Notes: generated by a model not told the origin, from the letters alone. Counted from the stretch's first letter, positions 26,068 to 35,942 are shown. The stretch is DNA of 64,000 nucleotides from Clostridium porci (GCF_009696375.1 NZ_VUMD01000017.1:28426-92425), one strand, 5' to 3'. Numbers and translations are program-made.

Positions 26068-28464
26068 TTGAAGTATTTATTTATTGCGGAGAAACCAACC
26101 GTAATGAATGCGGTAAAAGAGACGTACCAAAAGCACAAAACAGAAATCATCTCAAAAATTGGTGAGATTGAATTTACTGCTTTGGCTGGTCACGTATGCC
26201 GTTGGTTGGAGCCAGATGAGTACCCTCAATGGAAAGGGTTAAAATGGGCAGAAACAGATCTACCAATGATCCCGGATCCATTTGTGGTCTCATATATTCC
26301 AGAAAAAGTTGAAATTATCAAACGCATCAAAAATCTTCTGCAGCAGACCAAGTTCGACGGCATTATTGTTGGAACGGACTCTGATACAGAAGGTAATGGC
26401 ATTTTTTATTTGCTGAGAGAATTTCTCAAACTGCCTTCAATGCGAACGCTGCGATATTTTGAAAGCACCTTAACCGATAAGGACATTTTGCGTTCTCTGT
26501 TTCAGATGACAGATTTTGACCGGAATCCCAGGGACGTACAGATGACTGAATCTTATTTGGTACGATCCCATGGAGACTGGATTGTTGGTATGAATGCCAC
26601 CAGAGCATTGACTGTTAAAACAGGAGAAAAGATGCGTGTAGGGCGAGTAAAGGCTCCTACATTAAAATTGGTGTACGACAACTCCAAAGCGATTGATGAA
26701 TTCGTCCCGCATTCGGATTATCTGATTAAAGCTATTTATGCAGAAGGATTTACTGGATATTATTACAGCAAAGAAGGTCCGATTGCATATGAAACGCAAA
26801 AAGAGGCGGAAGACTTCATTCGCTCCATGCAAAGTCCGAAAACTGCAACGGTACTTGACATTCAACGAAAAAACGTCAAGACAGAGGCACCGAAACTTTA
26901 TAAGCTGGCAACGATTCAGTCAGAAGCGGGTACAAAATACAACTACACCCCGCAAAAGACACTGGATCTAATTCAGTCTTTATATGAAAAGAAACTTGTG
27001 TCTTACCCGAGAACGAACGGAGAATTTGTTTCAAGCCAAAAGGCCCTCGAATTTCCAATGCTTTTGGAATCTGTTCGCACCCTTCCAGATCTGGCCCCGT
27101 TTGTCGAGCATATCACAGCTGCAGACATCAAACGAACACAGCAGAATCCACGTATTGTCAACGACAAGGAAGTGCAGAAAGAATCTCATGATGCTTTGCT
27201 GCCAACAGAGAAAAAGCCGGATCTTGCTGCTTTAAGCCAGGATGAGATCAATATTTACGATATGATCTGCCGGCGTTTACTTGGGCATTTCCTGCCAGTG
27301 TTAATCGAAGAAAAGGTGATCCTCCTGGCAGACATTGCGGGTTTGATCTTTAAGTCAAACGGCACCTCCCTGGTACAAAAGGGATGGACGGAATTGTATA
27401 ACCGAAAAACCAAAGGAGAAGTGATCCCAGCCTCTGTTGTAAAAAACACCGCTTTATCGATTGCACAAATCGAACCGCACGAAAAGAAAAGCGTGCCGCC
27501 AAAACGCCTGACAGAAGCATCGTTAGTCGAAGTTATGGAACATATTTCAAAATACATTTCAGATAAAGCATTGCGTGCCACCATGAATGCCGCTGAGGGA
27601 ATCGGACAACCCTCCACACGCGGTACAATTATCTCAGAACTCATTCGTTCTGGATATATGGAATCACGCACAAAGGCGAACCAGCTATTTATTACCGACA
27701 TGGGAAAACGCTACATTGAATCTCTGAAGGATTTTACCATCACAGATCCAATTCAGGCCGCTGAATGGGAAACTATGTTCCAAGGTGTCCGAAATGGTAC
27801 CATTAACTACCATGATGCGGAACGTCAATTCCACACCTATATCACGGATTTTGTTCGTGGCGTAGAGGCAATGAATATCCAGTCGGTATCACGGTTTCAG
27901 ACGTATGAGAAGCATCCATGCCCATATTGCGGAAAGAAAATCCTAAAACTCAAATGGGGTTATGCCTGCGAAGACAGCAGAAACGGCTGCGGTTTTAAGG
28001 TTTCCAATTTCGACGGAAAGGTGAAAGACAGCGATATGGATGCACTATTGACCAAAGGTGTCACGCGTACCATCAAAAATATCGCCGTATCCGCAAAAAC
28101 AGGAAAGGCATATGATGCCAAAATCAGACTGGAAGCAAAAGGATCTGCTCATGCTACGAAGTTTGAATTCGATTCTCAACCAAGTACGACAGCATATTCC
28201 TGCCCATATTGTCAAAAACCCATCACAACTACATCGTGGGGATTTGCTTGTGAAGATTACAAAAAGGGCTGCAATTTTTCAGTGTCGAATTTTAACGGGA
28301 AACTCAAGGAAAAGGATTTAAAGGACCTGATTGAGAAAAAGGAAACCAGACTCATTAAAGCCATCGGAAAATCCAAAAGCAGCGGCAACCCCTATGATGC
28401 CAGCGTTACATTAAATCCAAAGGGCTCTCAATATGTAACGGGCCTTAAATTTGCAAAGTCATAA
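26068..28464 (+). CDS. type IA DNA topoisomerase (topoisomerase III-like)
   Basis: Relaxes and decatenates DNA by single-strand passage; common in plasmid and conjugative-element backbones. Starts with TTG (GAGAGGAT upstream). Toprim Glu8 (IAEKP) and DSDTEG (about 104-109), then the VGRVKAPTL motif, and the catalytic Tyr313 in SYPRTNG. The C-terminus carries two tandem repeats, each with CPYC, a WGYACED or WGFACED core and a GC(G/N)F end, as DNA-binding zinc-like modules. 798 aa. It begins an operon with the next three genes. Confidence 0.94.
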   Translation: MKYLFIAEKPTVMNAVKETYQKHKTEIISKIGEIEFTALAGHVCRWLEPDEYPQWKGLKWAETDLPMIPDPFVVSYIPEKVEIIKRIKNLLQQTKFDGIIVGTDSDTEGNGIFYLLREFLKLPSMRTLRYFESTLTDKDILRSLFQMTDFDRNPRDVQMTESYLVRSHGDWIVGMNATRALTVKTGEKMRVGRVKAPTLKLVYDNSKAIDEFVPHSDYLIKAIYAEGFTGYYYSKEGPIAYETQKEAEDFIRSMQSPKTATVLDIQRKNVKTEAPKLYKLATIQSEAGTKYNYTPQKTLDLIQSLYEKKLVSYPRTNGEFVSSQKALEFPMLLESVRTLPDLAPFVEHITAADIKRTQQNPRIVNDKEVQKESHDALLPTEKKPDLAALSQDEINIYDMICRRLLGHFLPVLIEEKVILLADIAGLIFKSNGTSLVQKGWTELYNRKTKGEVIPASVVKNTALSIAQIEPHEKKSVPPKRLTEASLVEVMEHISKYISDKALRATMNAAEGIGQPSTRGTIISELIRSGYMESRTKANQLFITDMGKRYIESLKDFTITDPIQAAEWETMFQGVRNGTINYHDAERQFHTYITDFVRGVEAMNIQSVSRFQTYEKHPCPYCGKKILKLKWGYACEDSRNGCGFKVSNFDGKVKDSDMDALLTKGVTRTIKNIAVSAKTGKAYDAKIRLEAKGSAHATKFEFDSQPSTTAYSCPYCQKPITTTSWGFACEDYKKGCNFSVSNFNGKLKEKDLKDLIEKKETRLIKAIGKSKSSGNPYDASVTLNPKGSQYVTGLKFAKS

Positions 28465-28479
28465 CGGAGGAGAAGAACT

Positions 28480-28896
28480 ATGACCGAAAACATCAAAAGT
28501 CTTGTACAGACATTAAATGAAACCGATAACCCAAACAGCAATCAGCTCGCAGAGCTGATTGACATGTTTGCACAGGGAGACGAGGCGGCCAGCCGAGCGA
28601 TGGTCAAGGAAGCGGAAGAAGTAATCAGCTGCATTTTTGATGCAGATACCATTCGTAAAATGGACGGAACGCTCGTTGACCATGATGTTGCCGCCCTGAT
28701 GCAGTTTTCGAAAGTCGTAAAAAACTACGAAGCGATTGGTATGTATCAGGTACAGCTGGATAAATCAGAGCTGCTTATTCAGGTCATGGAAGTGACCATG
28801 AAGGATAATCGTTGCATTCATTTTGCAAACATTTTACAGCGCCCGATTACAAATGAAGAAGAAAAGGAGAGACAGAATCATGGGAAAGCCAATTAA
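28480..28896 (+). CDS. hypothetical protein, 138 aa, topoisomerase operon
   Basis: Follows the topoisomerase by 15 nt with CGGAGGAGAAG before the ATG. Helical, acidic, soluble, no recognised motif. Overlaps the next gene by 17 nt. Confidence 0.7.
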   Translation: MTENIKSLVQTLNETDNPNSNQLAELIDMFAQGDEAASRAMVKEAEEVISCIFDADTIRKMDGTLVDHDVAALMQFSKVVKNYEAIGMYQVQLDKSELLIQVMEVTMKDNRCIHFANILQRPITNEEEKERQNHGKAN

Positions 28897-29260
28897 GTTA
28901 AATGTGAACGCAGATTTTAAGGAAAAAGGAGCAAACAACATTGATATTGCATGCGATGACGCCATCATTATTTTTTCCAATGTAGATGGTGCTGTTATGG
29001 ATGCAGGAAAAGATGGGGAAGGCTCTTTGACCCGGCAGACCAGTGCATATTGCGTTGGGTTTACCTCACAGCCAGAGATGATGACCAGGCTGTCCCAGGG
29101 CATTTTTCCTTTGATCATGCAATCTGATGATCAGAAGATCAATCAGTATAACCTGGTCAACTTGCTGCAGTTTTTAATCGTCAACGGTGGCTTAGAGAAA
29201 GATGCAAAACTGTATGTAAGCGAGAAGTTAATCGGCAATACAGGAGGTGATCAATCATGA
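28880..29260 (+). CDS. hypothetical protein, 126 aa, topoisomerase operon
   Basis: ATG 28880 chosen because AAGGAGA lies 10 nt upstream; the frame is open further left inside the previous gene. A small soluble protein without recognised motif. Its stop overlaps the ATG of the lipoprotein gene (ATGA coupling). Confidence 0.7.
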   Translation: MGKPIKLNVNADFKEKGANNIDIACDDAIIIFSNVDGAVMDAGKDGEGSLTRQTSAYCVGFTSQPEMMTRLSQGIFPLIMQSDDQKINQYNLVNLLQFLIVNGGLEKDAKLYVSEKLIGNTGGDQS

Positions 29261-30939
29261 AACATGTAAAATTTGCCCTTTGTGCAGCCGCAGCAATCAT
29301 GTGTCTATCCTTAGCAGGCTGTAAGAAACAGGAAGAAGTGGGACCGGTCGAGGAAACTCTGACCGCGATCACATTAGATCAGTTGGTACCGGGGAATTTC
29401 TATGTAAAATCAGGAGATTCCTATTACCTGCTGCCAGTCGAAGATGCAAACTTTGATGCGAAGGAATATGAGGCCACCAATGGCAGTATGAATGGAATGA
29501 CGAACTCGGATGACAATCGACTGCTGAATTTCACATTGAAGGATTCTGCCATCCCTACGCTTTACAAAAATGATCAGCTGATCTATGTGGCTGATGGCAC
29601 GGTCGCCGAATTTCGTTGGGAACGCTTTAAGGATTATGGTTATTCAATCGGGTTATCCGGTCTGGACGTCAGTTCTTCCGGAAAAATCAAATCCGGGACA
29701 AACACATCGGTAGCTGCCAATGCAAATATCCAGATCGGCATCGGATCCATGGCTCTTCCAGCAGGTTCGGATTTAACCATTGATAAAATCAATGGCACTG
29801 CAATCAGCAGCCAGTATGTCAATGATGCCGGAGTTGTAACCGGCATGAGTAAAGATGCCACAGCGAAGATTGACTTCTACGTTGGAACAACCCCAGCGCC
29901 GGTAACGACAGTGGCAGATACGAGATATTTTAAGTCCTTTGAACTTTATCAGACCACAAAATATTCTCTCTCCACAGATGGATATGCTGTTGTAGAAGTG
30001 CCGTCTTATTTTAAGAGCGGATATTACCTCTTAAATAACACCGGCTTTGTGAAATTTCTGAACGTGGACCGTGGTATTGATGAGAGTGGCATTGATTTGT
30101 CCACGCCATATTATTATAAGGGAAGCGACGGAAAGACCTTGACGTTTTACGAGTGGCAGGAAGCAAACGGCATCGTATCGGCCGGTAATAACCCGACGCA
30201 GCCGACCACAGAACAAATTGATGCTGAAACCTTTGCTGAGAAGCAAAAGATCATGATTGATTCTACGCAGGCTGAAATGAATATCACAGTCGCCTATAGA
30301 TACATCAATGATGAAACAAGAGCGGACGCAAGTAAAAACGGCAAATTCCCAAGAGTCTTACTGATGGATCCGATGGGAGATGCACAACGACTGGCAGAGA
30401 ATGACAGTCTGACATATGGCTCTGGAAACAAGGACGGCTATACTTACTTAACTCATACGGTTACAGGACCGGTAGCGGGAGAGTGGTACCTGCTTTACGA
30501 GAATTTCGAAAACACCTATAAGTCTGTTGAGGTCCAAATCAACAGCGGCAACGCTACCAGCTATCTGCACAACTCGTCTCATGGCGGTCTTTCGATTTAT
30601 TATGACGCATCACCAAATGCACATGATTTCACCATCACTTGGGAGAATGCGGATCGTGCAGCGCAGGAATTAAAAATGACAGCGCCGGATGGCACCGTAT
30701 ATTCCAAGGAAACAACCCCTGGCAATATCATGACCGATGAATACGGTAAATTTGTCATCAAGGTTCCAAATCTCTTAGCTGGTATGTATAAATTCGAACT
30801 GCGTGGTGAGAAACTCGGAAGGGTTTGGGTAAACTGTACGGAATCCGTTGCGTTAAACCCTGAAATGCCACCAGAGACGGTAGAAAATACCGAGTCTGTA
30901 CCGGCCGCTGAAGGCGAAGCAGAGTCGCCAGCAGCATAA
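29257..30939 (+). CDS. secreted lipoprotein, 560 aa
   Basis: Lipoprotein signal with lipobox LAGC (Cys22) followed by a long extracellular, beta-rich, Ser/Thr/Asp-rich region with no Cys-based or catalytic motif. The C-terminal 100 residues look like an immunoglobulin-type beta sandwich, then an acidic tail. ATGA-coupled to the previous gene, so it is made with topoisomerase III. A membrane-anchored surface or mating-contact protein is likely. Confidence 0.75.
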   Translation: MKHVKFALCAAAAIMCLSLAGCKKQEEVGPVEETLTAITLDQLVPGNFYVKSGDSYYLLPVEDANFDAKEYEATNGSMNGMTNSDDNRLLNFTLKDSAIPTLYKNDQLIYVADGTVAEFRWERFKDYGYSIGLSGLDVSSSGKIKSGTNTSVAANANIQIGIGSMALPAGSDLTIDKINGTAISSQYVNDAGVVTGMSKDATAKIDFYVGTTPAPVTTVADTRYFKSFELYQTTKYSLSTDGYAVVEVPSYFKSGYYLLNNTGFVKFLNVDRGIDESGIDLSTPYYYKGSDGKTLTFYEWQEANGIVSAGNNPTQPTTEQIDAETFAEKQKIMIDSTQAEMNITVAYRYINDETRADASKNGKFPRVLLMDPMGDAQRLAENDSLTYGSGNKDGYTYLTHTVTGPVAGEWYLLYENFENTYKSVEVQINSGNATSYLHNSSHGGLSIYYDASPNAHDFTITWENADRAAQELKMTAPDGTVYSKETTPGNIMTDEYGKFVIKVPNLLAGMYKFELRGEKLGRVWVNCTESVALNPEMPPETVENTESVPAAEGEAESPAA

Positions 30940-30953
30940 GAAAAATAATCCAA

Positions 30954-30996
30954 AAAGCAACCCGTCCAATGTGATTGGGTTGCTTTATTTTTTTTG
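30954..30996 (+). terminator. rho-independent terminator
   Basis: AAAGCAACCC/TGGGTTGCTTT stem and TATTTTTTTT. Confidence 0.9.
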
Positions 30997-31018
30997 CAAA
31001 AATATGCATATCCCTTCC

Positions 31019-31025
31019 CATAATT
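31019..31025 (+). promoter_or_regulatory. class A CATAATT element
   Basis: CCCATAATT 31 nt before ATG 31057. Confidence 0.65.
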
Positions 31026-31056
31026 TTGTGGCAAAAAAATTTAGGAGGAATATGAG

Positions 31057-32070
31057 ATGTTATTATCATCGAAAATTGCGGCAATTGCTTTAGCTGTTGG
31101 TTTTTTATGCTCATCCACTTGCTACGCCGCCAGCACAACAGAAATTTTAAACAACATGTCCATGACAGACGGTACAATTGAAAGTGCTAATAATACCCTG
31201 TACTTCTTCGAGCGAAATCCTGGACGCATTACCTTTACCGATAATGGCTATACCGGTGCCTATTACTCAGACCAAAAGGATCATCTGTTTTGTGTAAAAA
31301 ATGGTGTATCAGTCAAGTTTACACCGGAATATCTGAGCAAGTGGCAAAGCGAACGTGCAAACACTGGCGTCGAAGCTGCAAAGCAATTAGAGCAGGCGGC
31401 TAAGGATTTCTTATACGCTTATGAAAACAAAGTTGGATATGATCAGGCTTTTTATCACACCAATGACATCAGAGAGGTTTTTGTATTTGAAGCCATGATC
31501 TCAGAGGCGCTCTCCAATACATTACTTTCGGCCAGACAGGGAAATATCATCGATGTTGATTGCGATGACAGCACCCCGGATTCGTTCACAATCAAAATGA
31601 ATTCCGCGACAAAAGTGGAAAAATTTCGTCACGAGATTGCTGTAACAAATCAAGTCTTAAATGAATGTGATGCCTTGGTTAGCTCGATTCTGAATCCATT
31701 CGAAAAGATAAAGCAGATCAATAATTTTGTAACCAAGAAACTGACATACAATAGCGAGAAGGTGGACAAGGGCTATGGCGCATTGGAAGCACATTCCGAT
31801 ATTGATGCTCTGTGCTATGGTACAGGTACTGTTTGTGCCGGTTATTGCAATCTTTTTCAGTTGTTATGTGAACGCTATGGAATCCAGACTGAAAACGTAG
31901 AAAACGATCCAAATTCGGAAGGCTACCATGCTTGGAGTGCCAATCTTATCGACGGAAATTAGTATTTTACCGATACGACCTGGAATGAGAATTGGGATAA
32001 TTATTTCCTGCTTTTATCGGAAGGAGAAATGGCAGCACGCTACGCTGAAGCAGAACAAATGTCGCAGTGA
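31057..32070 (+). pseudogene. secreted transglutaminase-like protein interrupted by in-frame TAG
   Basis: Signal peptide 1-24 (ending CYA). The transglutaminase-like core has Cys260 or Cys264 (VCAGYC) and His291 (GYHAW). TAG at 31960-31962 (codon 302) stops translation just before the catalytic Asp (YFTDTTW, codon 306). The frame continues without further interruption to TGA 32068. In the family the residue at the stop is usually Trp (DGxWYxxDxTW), so a single TGG to TAG change explains it. Other genes here end in TAG and no CTA-anticodon tRNA was seen, which argues against recoding. As read, the protein lacks its Asp and is probably inactive. Confidence 0.75.
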
Positions 32071-32074
32071 TAAT

Positions 32075-32106
32075 AAAAAGGAGTCGTGTAGGACTCCTTT
32101 TTTATT
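32075..32106. terminator. bidirectional terminator
   Basis: AAAAAGGAGTC GTGTA GGACTCCTTTTTT; serves both the transglutaminase gene and the converging helicase gene. Confidence 0.88.
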
Positions 32107-34150
32107 TTAGTGGGAACATTTTGATACCGCGTTCAAATTTTACAATGATACAAGCCATATTTTTCTGAGTCACAATACCTGTACCATATGTTTTATGTGT
32201 GACAGTTTTTCCAATCGAAAAGAAGAGCGGAGATCCTTCTAGGAATTCTGATGCATTCGCAATATTTTGCTTACGCTTTGCGTCCAGCTCCTCTTGTTTG
32301 AGGCGTTCTGCATACTTATCTGTTTTGATCTCGTGAAGGAACAAAGACGGTTCCACGTCTGTAATTTTCCCTTTCTTCCCCTCTTTCTTGCAGTAATTCA
32401 GCAAATATAGCTTTTCCTTTGCCCGCGTCATCGCAACATAGAAGAGACGACGTTCTTCCTCTAATTCGAGACTGGTTTCGGCCTTGCTGCTCGGCATCGT
32501 GTTTTTACAACAATCAACGATATACACGATATCCCATTCGAGGCCCTTTGCCCGGTGCATGGTAGCCAGATTCACACCGTTTTCTGACTTGGCTCTTAAA
32601 GTCTGGCGATGAGCATACACATGTGCCTGTGCAGCTTTGTACCATTCCTGCGGATTCTGATACTTTATGGATTCCGCCAGAAAGAAATCCAATTTACTGA
32701 GCAGCAGAGATTCCTCAATCTCAGCCTTTTCAGCGTAGTCACTGATATAGGCATAATATCCGAGGCGATGCATAATACCTGATACCTGAGAGGACAACGA
32801 TTGATTTCGTAAAGCCTGAATATGGTAAAACATCTCTAATACCACATCCACGGCCTTTTGCTTGTAATGCGTTTGTTTACTTGCTGCCTGCACCAAGGCA
32901 TTTTCTGTAAATTCTGTCATGGCCCGGAAGTTCGCTTCTTTCAAATAACGATTCGGGCGATTCAGGATCCGGAGAAAATCATCCATGTTCCAGTTACCAT
33001 TGATTAAATTCAGGTACGAGAAAATATCACGGAAAATGAAGTGCTCATAGCTGTCTTTGATCGCTTCACCGGCAGAATAGGAGATACCATATTTGGATAA
33101 TGCAGCAGCCAAATCTTCCAGCTGCAGGTTGGTACGGGCTAAAATAGCGATCTGTTTCGAATCCACTCCGTTTTTCAGCTGTTCGCGAATGGTGTTAACC
33201 AGGTATTCCAGCTCATTTTCACGCAGTTCAGAAGTATGCACGATCACTTCTCCCTCACCATCTCTGGCAGCCTTAATGTCCTTTTTGAAACGCTCATTGT
33301 TATGCTCAATAAGGTTTTTTGCCATTTGGATGATTTGAGGTCTGGAGCGGTAGTTGGTGTCCATGTGGATCTCATGCACGTTTGGAAAATCCTTTTTGAA
33401 ATTTAACATGATACCCGGTGTGGCGCCACGGAAACCATAGATCGACTGATCATCATCCCCAACGACACATAAATTACCGTTGTCTCCTGCCAAGAGATAT
33501 AAAATATCTTTTTGCACGGAGTTTGTGTCCTGATATTCGTCACACATGATATACCGATAGCGATTCTGCAATGCGGAAAGGAGTTTGATATCTGACTGCA
33601 ATTTTTCACGGCATAAGCAGAGCATATCGTCAAAATCAATGATACCAGAAGTTTGCTTACTGTCTTCGTAGAGTGGGTAAAGTCTAGCAAATTCGTCCGC
33701 ACTCAGCGTGGCCGGTTTGAAGGACTGCATAGTCACCTCGCTGTTTTTGAAAGCGCTGATATCCATCAAAACATCTTTTGCAGCATATGCAGCAATCGGA
33801 ATACGAGCCTGTCTCATGCAATCTTTGATCTTACAAAACTGATCTTCTGCGGAAATGATCTTAAGCGGCACATCTGAAGACGCCATCAGAGTCTTCAAGC
33901 ACAATGAGTGGATGGTACAAAAGGTTGCCGCACAATCCCCATACTGTTTCTGAAAGCGAGCACGCATCTCATTCGCAGCTGCATCCGTAAAAGTCACCAT
34001 AACAATCGTAGCAGCATCAATGCCTGCGTCGATCATAGCCTTAATTCTTCGGATCATTGTAGTAGTTTTACCGGAACCAGGGCAGCTAATCAGCAGGACC
34101 TGGCCATTATGTGTTTGAATCGCTTCTTCCTGAGCGAGATTTTTTTGCAT
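32102..34150 (-). CDS. UvrD/PcrA-like SF1 DNA helicase
   Basis: 3'-5' helicase of repair or replication. Walker A CPGSGKTTT near residue 28, TFTDAAA, DEYQDTN (Walker B), GDDDQSIYGFRGA, YRSRPQI, and the C-terminal motifs MHRAKGLEWD and VAMTRAKEKLYL are all present. 682 aa, normal for the family, with a small C-terminal domain. ATG 34150 follows AAGGGGTG. Reverse-strand single gene under a class B promoter. UvrD-family helicases commonly support Rep-driven replication of Gram-positive plasmids. Confidence 0.93.
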   Translation of the reverse strand: MQKNLAQEEAIQTHNGQVLLISCPGSGKTTTMIRRIKAMIDAGIDAATIVMVTFTDAAANEMRARFQKQYGDCAATFCTIHSLCLKTLMASSDVPLKIISAEDQFCKIKDCMRQARIPIAAYAAKDVLMDISAFKNSEVTMQSFKPATLSADEFARLYPLYEDSKQTSGIIDFDDMLCLCREKLQSDIKLLSALQNRYRYIMCDEYQDTNSVQKDILYLLAGDNGNLCVVGDDDQSIYGFRGATPGIMLNFKKDFPNVHEIHMDTNYRSRPQIIQMAKNLIEHNNERFKKDIKAARDGEGEVIVHTSELRENELEYLVNTIREQLKNGVDSKQIAILARTNLQLEDLAAALSKYGISYSAGEAIKDSYEHFIFRDIFSYLNLINGNWNMDDFLRILNRPNRYLKEANFRAMTEFTENALVQAASKQTHYKQKAVDVVLEMFYHIQALRNQSLSSQVSGIMHRLGYYAYISDYAEKAEIEESLLLSKLDFFLAESIKYQNPQEWYKAAQAHVYAHRQTLRAKSENGVNLATMHRAKGLEWDIVYIVDCCKNTMPSSKAETSLELEEERRLFYVAMTRAKEKLYLLNYCKKEGKKGKITDVEPSLFLHEIKTDKYAERLKQEELDAKRKQNIANASEFLEGSPLFFSIGKTVTHKTYGTGIVTQKNMACIIVKFERGIKMFPLK

Positions 34151-34188
34151 TTGATTACACCCCTTACATACTTAGTTTGTGTCTTTGT

Positions 34189-34236
34189 ATTGTACAAAAG
34201 AAATATCCATTTCACAATTTTGGAAGTTTACGGATA
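34189..34236 (-). promoter_or_regulatory. class B promoter of the UvrD-like helicase
   Basis: Minus strand: box TATCCGTAAA 34236-34227, 9 bp, TTGTGA 34217-34212, 17 bp, TACAAT 34194-34189. Confidence 0.8.
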
Positions 34237-34314
34237 TGAAAAAGAGTGTTTTTTCTAAGGAAGAAAATTGAGAAAGCGCGGTGAGATCAGACATAAAAAA
34301 TATGAAAAACTCAT

Positions 34315-34324
34315 ATCCGCAATA
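34315..34324 (+). promoter_or_regulatory. class B box separated from its core promoter by an insertion
   Basis: TATCCGCAAT followed by ATTTTGAT and then the left end of the TnpB element. The matching TTGCAT-17-TACAAT core lies beyond the right end at 35943-35971. Confidence 0.7.
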
Positions 34325-34404
34325 TTTTGATGCTTAACCGCCGCACACTCGTGACTTCAGTCGTGAGTTAGGCGGTAAGGTTTTTGTAAAATGTGGCTTT
34401 TTGT

Positions 34405-34453
34405 TATCCGCAAGTCTCGATTTCTTGTTTGAGATAACAGATTTTGTTACCAT
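34405..34453 (+). promoter_or_regulatory. class B-like promoter inside the insertion, upstream of tnpB
   Basis: Box TATCCGCAAG 34405-34414, 10 bp, TTGTTT 34425-34430, 17 bp, TACCAT 34448-34453; same geometry as the element's own class B promoters. Confidence 0.5.
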
Positions 34454-34487
34454 TGCTATATCATAATCAGGAAGGAGGCAGTCCGAT

Positions 34488-35825
34488 ATGAAGCTGTTTT
34501 CTACTTACAGCGTGAAAATCCAACATTACAACCATATCTTTAAGGAAACGGTCTCTTTGTATCGGGCTGCCGTGGACTTCCTGATTGGAGTGTGTCTGGA
34601 TGAGTGGAGTAACATTATACTCACTGACCAGAAACTGGTCCGTCAGCAGTATGTGGAACACCTGTGTCACCAGACCAAGGATAATCCGGAGGTCAAGTAT
34701 CCGGCATTTGACCGGAAGTTTTACAAGTTCCCCAGTTACCTAAGACGCAGCGCTATCAGCGAAGCTCTGGGAAAGGTATATTCTTACCAGAGCAATCTGA
34801 TCAACTGGGAAGCTGAGGATCCAAAAGTCAGAGGCAGAAAGCCGTCTTTCCCGAAAGCCGGCTATGTCTATCCATCTATGTACCGGACGGTCATGTACGA
34901 GCAGTCCGGCGATTACGAGATGAAGATCAAAGTCTTTCTCCGCAATACCTGGGACTGGCTGACCGTCCGCGTCCGGAAATCGGACATGGACTATATCAAC
35001 CACAGATGTACCTCGCGGAAGAAATGTGCTCCAACTTTGCAGAAGCGTGGCAAGGAGTGGTTTCTGGATTTTCCGTTTGAGGAGACAGTGAAGCTCCCTG
35101 ACACCAATGTATTTAACCAGACAATCCTGGCTGTTGACCTTGGGATTAACGCTGCGGCAACGGTTTCCGTCATGCGTGCAGACGGCACGATCTTAGGCAG
35201 ACATTTTTGCAGGCTGCCGAAAGAATACGACTCTCTGACGCATGCCATAAACCGGATAAAAAAGGCCCAGCAGCATGGAAACCACAGAACACCAAGACTT
35301 TGGGCCAGGGCAAAAGGAATCAACCGGGATATCGCAGTAAAGACAGCGCACTTCATTATGGACGTCGCCGCTCTTTACAATGCCGATGCGATCGCATTTG
35401 AACACCTGGACCTTACCGGCAGAAAGCGTGGTTCCAAGAAGCAGCGGCTTCATCTCTGGAGAAGCCAGTATGTCCAGTCTATGGTAACGGATAAAGCACA
35501 CCGGCTTGGGATGCGTATCAGTCACATCTGTGCTTGGGGAACGAGCCGGCTTGCCTATGACGGAAGCGGCAGGATCCTGCGAGGCAAAGAAGCAGAACTG
35601 CCTACCTACAGTCTGTGCCGGTTCCAAAACGGCAAGGTTTACAACTGCGACCTGTCTGCTTCCTATAACATTGGAAGCCGGTATTTCATCAGAGAGAGCT
35701 TAAAATCCTTGCCCGCGAGGGAGAGGTTGGCACTTGAGGCAAAAGTCCCTCAGGCGGCTAAGAGAAGCACCTGCACGTGGTCTACGTTAATTAACCTGAA
35801 TGCGGAGCTTGTGCATGCCGCATAA
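34488..35825 (+). CDS. tnpB: TnpB RNA-guided nuclease
   Basis: 445 aa. RuvC-like catalytic residues are intact: Asp in ILAVDLGINAA (about 214-224), Glu in AIAFEHLDL (about 301) and Asp in YNCDLSASYNIG (about 389). A degenerate zinc-finger region lies between the last two. Family role: cleaves the donor-site DNA guided by an RNA from the element's right end, helping retention of the element. No CATAATT lies near the start; AAGGAGG is 13 nt upstream. Not a dead regulator type, since the triad is present. Confidence 0.92.
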   Translation: MKLFSTYSVKIQHYNHIFKETVSLYRAAVDFLIGVCLDEWSNIILTDQKLVRQQYVEHLCHQTKDNPEVKYPAFDRKFYKFPSYLRRSAISEALGKVYSYQSNLINWEAEDPKVRGRKPSFPKAGYVYPSMYRTVMYEQSGDYEMKIKVFLRNTWDWLTVRVRKSDMDYINHRCTSRKKCAPTLQKRGKEWFLDFPFEETVKLPDTNVFNQTILAVDLGINAAATVSVMRADGTILGRHFCRLPKEYDSLTHAINRIKKAQQHGNHRTPRLWARAKGINRDIAVKTAHFIMDVAALYNADAIAFEHLDLTGRKRGSKKQRLHLWRSQYVQSMVTDKAHRLGMRISHICAWGTSRLAYDGSGRILRGKEAELPTYSLCRFQNGKVYNCDLSASYNIGSRYFIRESLKSLPARERLALEAKVPQAAKRSTCTWSTLINLNAELVHAA

Positions 35826-35940
35826 GTTTCTGAGTTCAGGCTGTATGTGTAGAAACGCAGTTCCCGTCCCCTAAAGGGACTACGAACAGCTTCGGCTGTT
35901 TTGATGGGAAGCACGTGACTTTAGTCGTGTGAGGCTTCAC
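35826..35940 (+). ncRNA. candidate omega/reRNA scaffold at the right end
   Basis: Between the tnpB stop and the right boundary are stacked hairpins (GTCCC CTAAA GGGAC; GAACAGC TTCG GCTGTT; terminal CGTGAC/GTCGTG). The sequence beyond 35940 would be the guide. Confidence 0.55.
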
Positions 35941-35942
35941 TT

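Larger units (their letters stand above)
34333..35940 (+). mobile_element. IS200/IS605-type, tnpB-only element (ISDra2-like ends)
   Basis: Left boundary follows TTGAT (34328-34332) and right boundary ends in TTCAC (35936-35940), the ISDra2 cleavage sites as I recall them. Subterminal imperfect hairpins with related sequence (CGTGACTTCAGTCGTG near 34350-34365 and CGTGACTTTAGTCGTG near 35914-35929) lie at both ends. No tnpA is present, so movement would need a transposase in trans. Removing 34333-35940 restores a perfect class B promoter for the ATP-grasp gene. Confidence 0.75.

Noticed and set aside
31960..31962. Genome-wide TAG recoding
   Set aside because: Several genes here end normally in TAG (for example 4040, 22721, 46536, 47324, 48481, 63867) and no tRNA with CTA anticodon was seen.
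34488..35825. TnpB as a nuclease-dead guide-RNA regulator (TldR-like)
   Set aside because: All three RuvC acidic residues appear intact, so it is read as an active nuclease.
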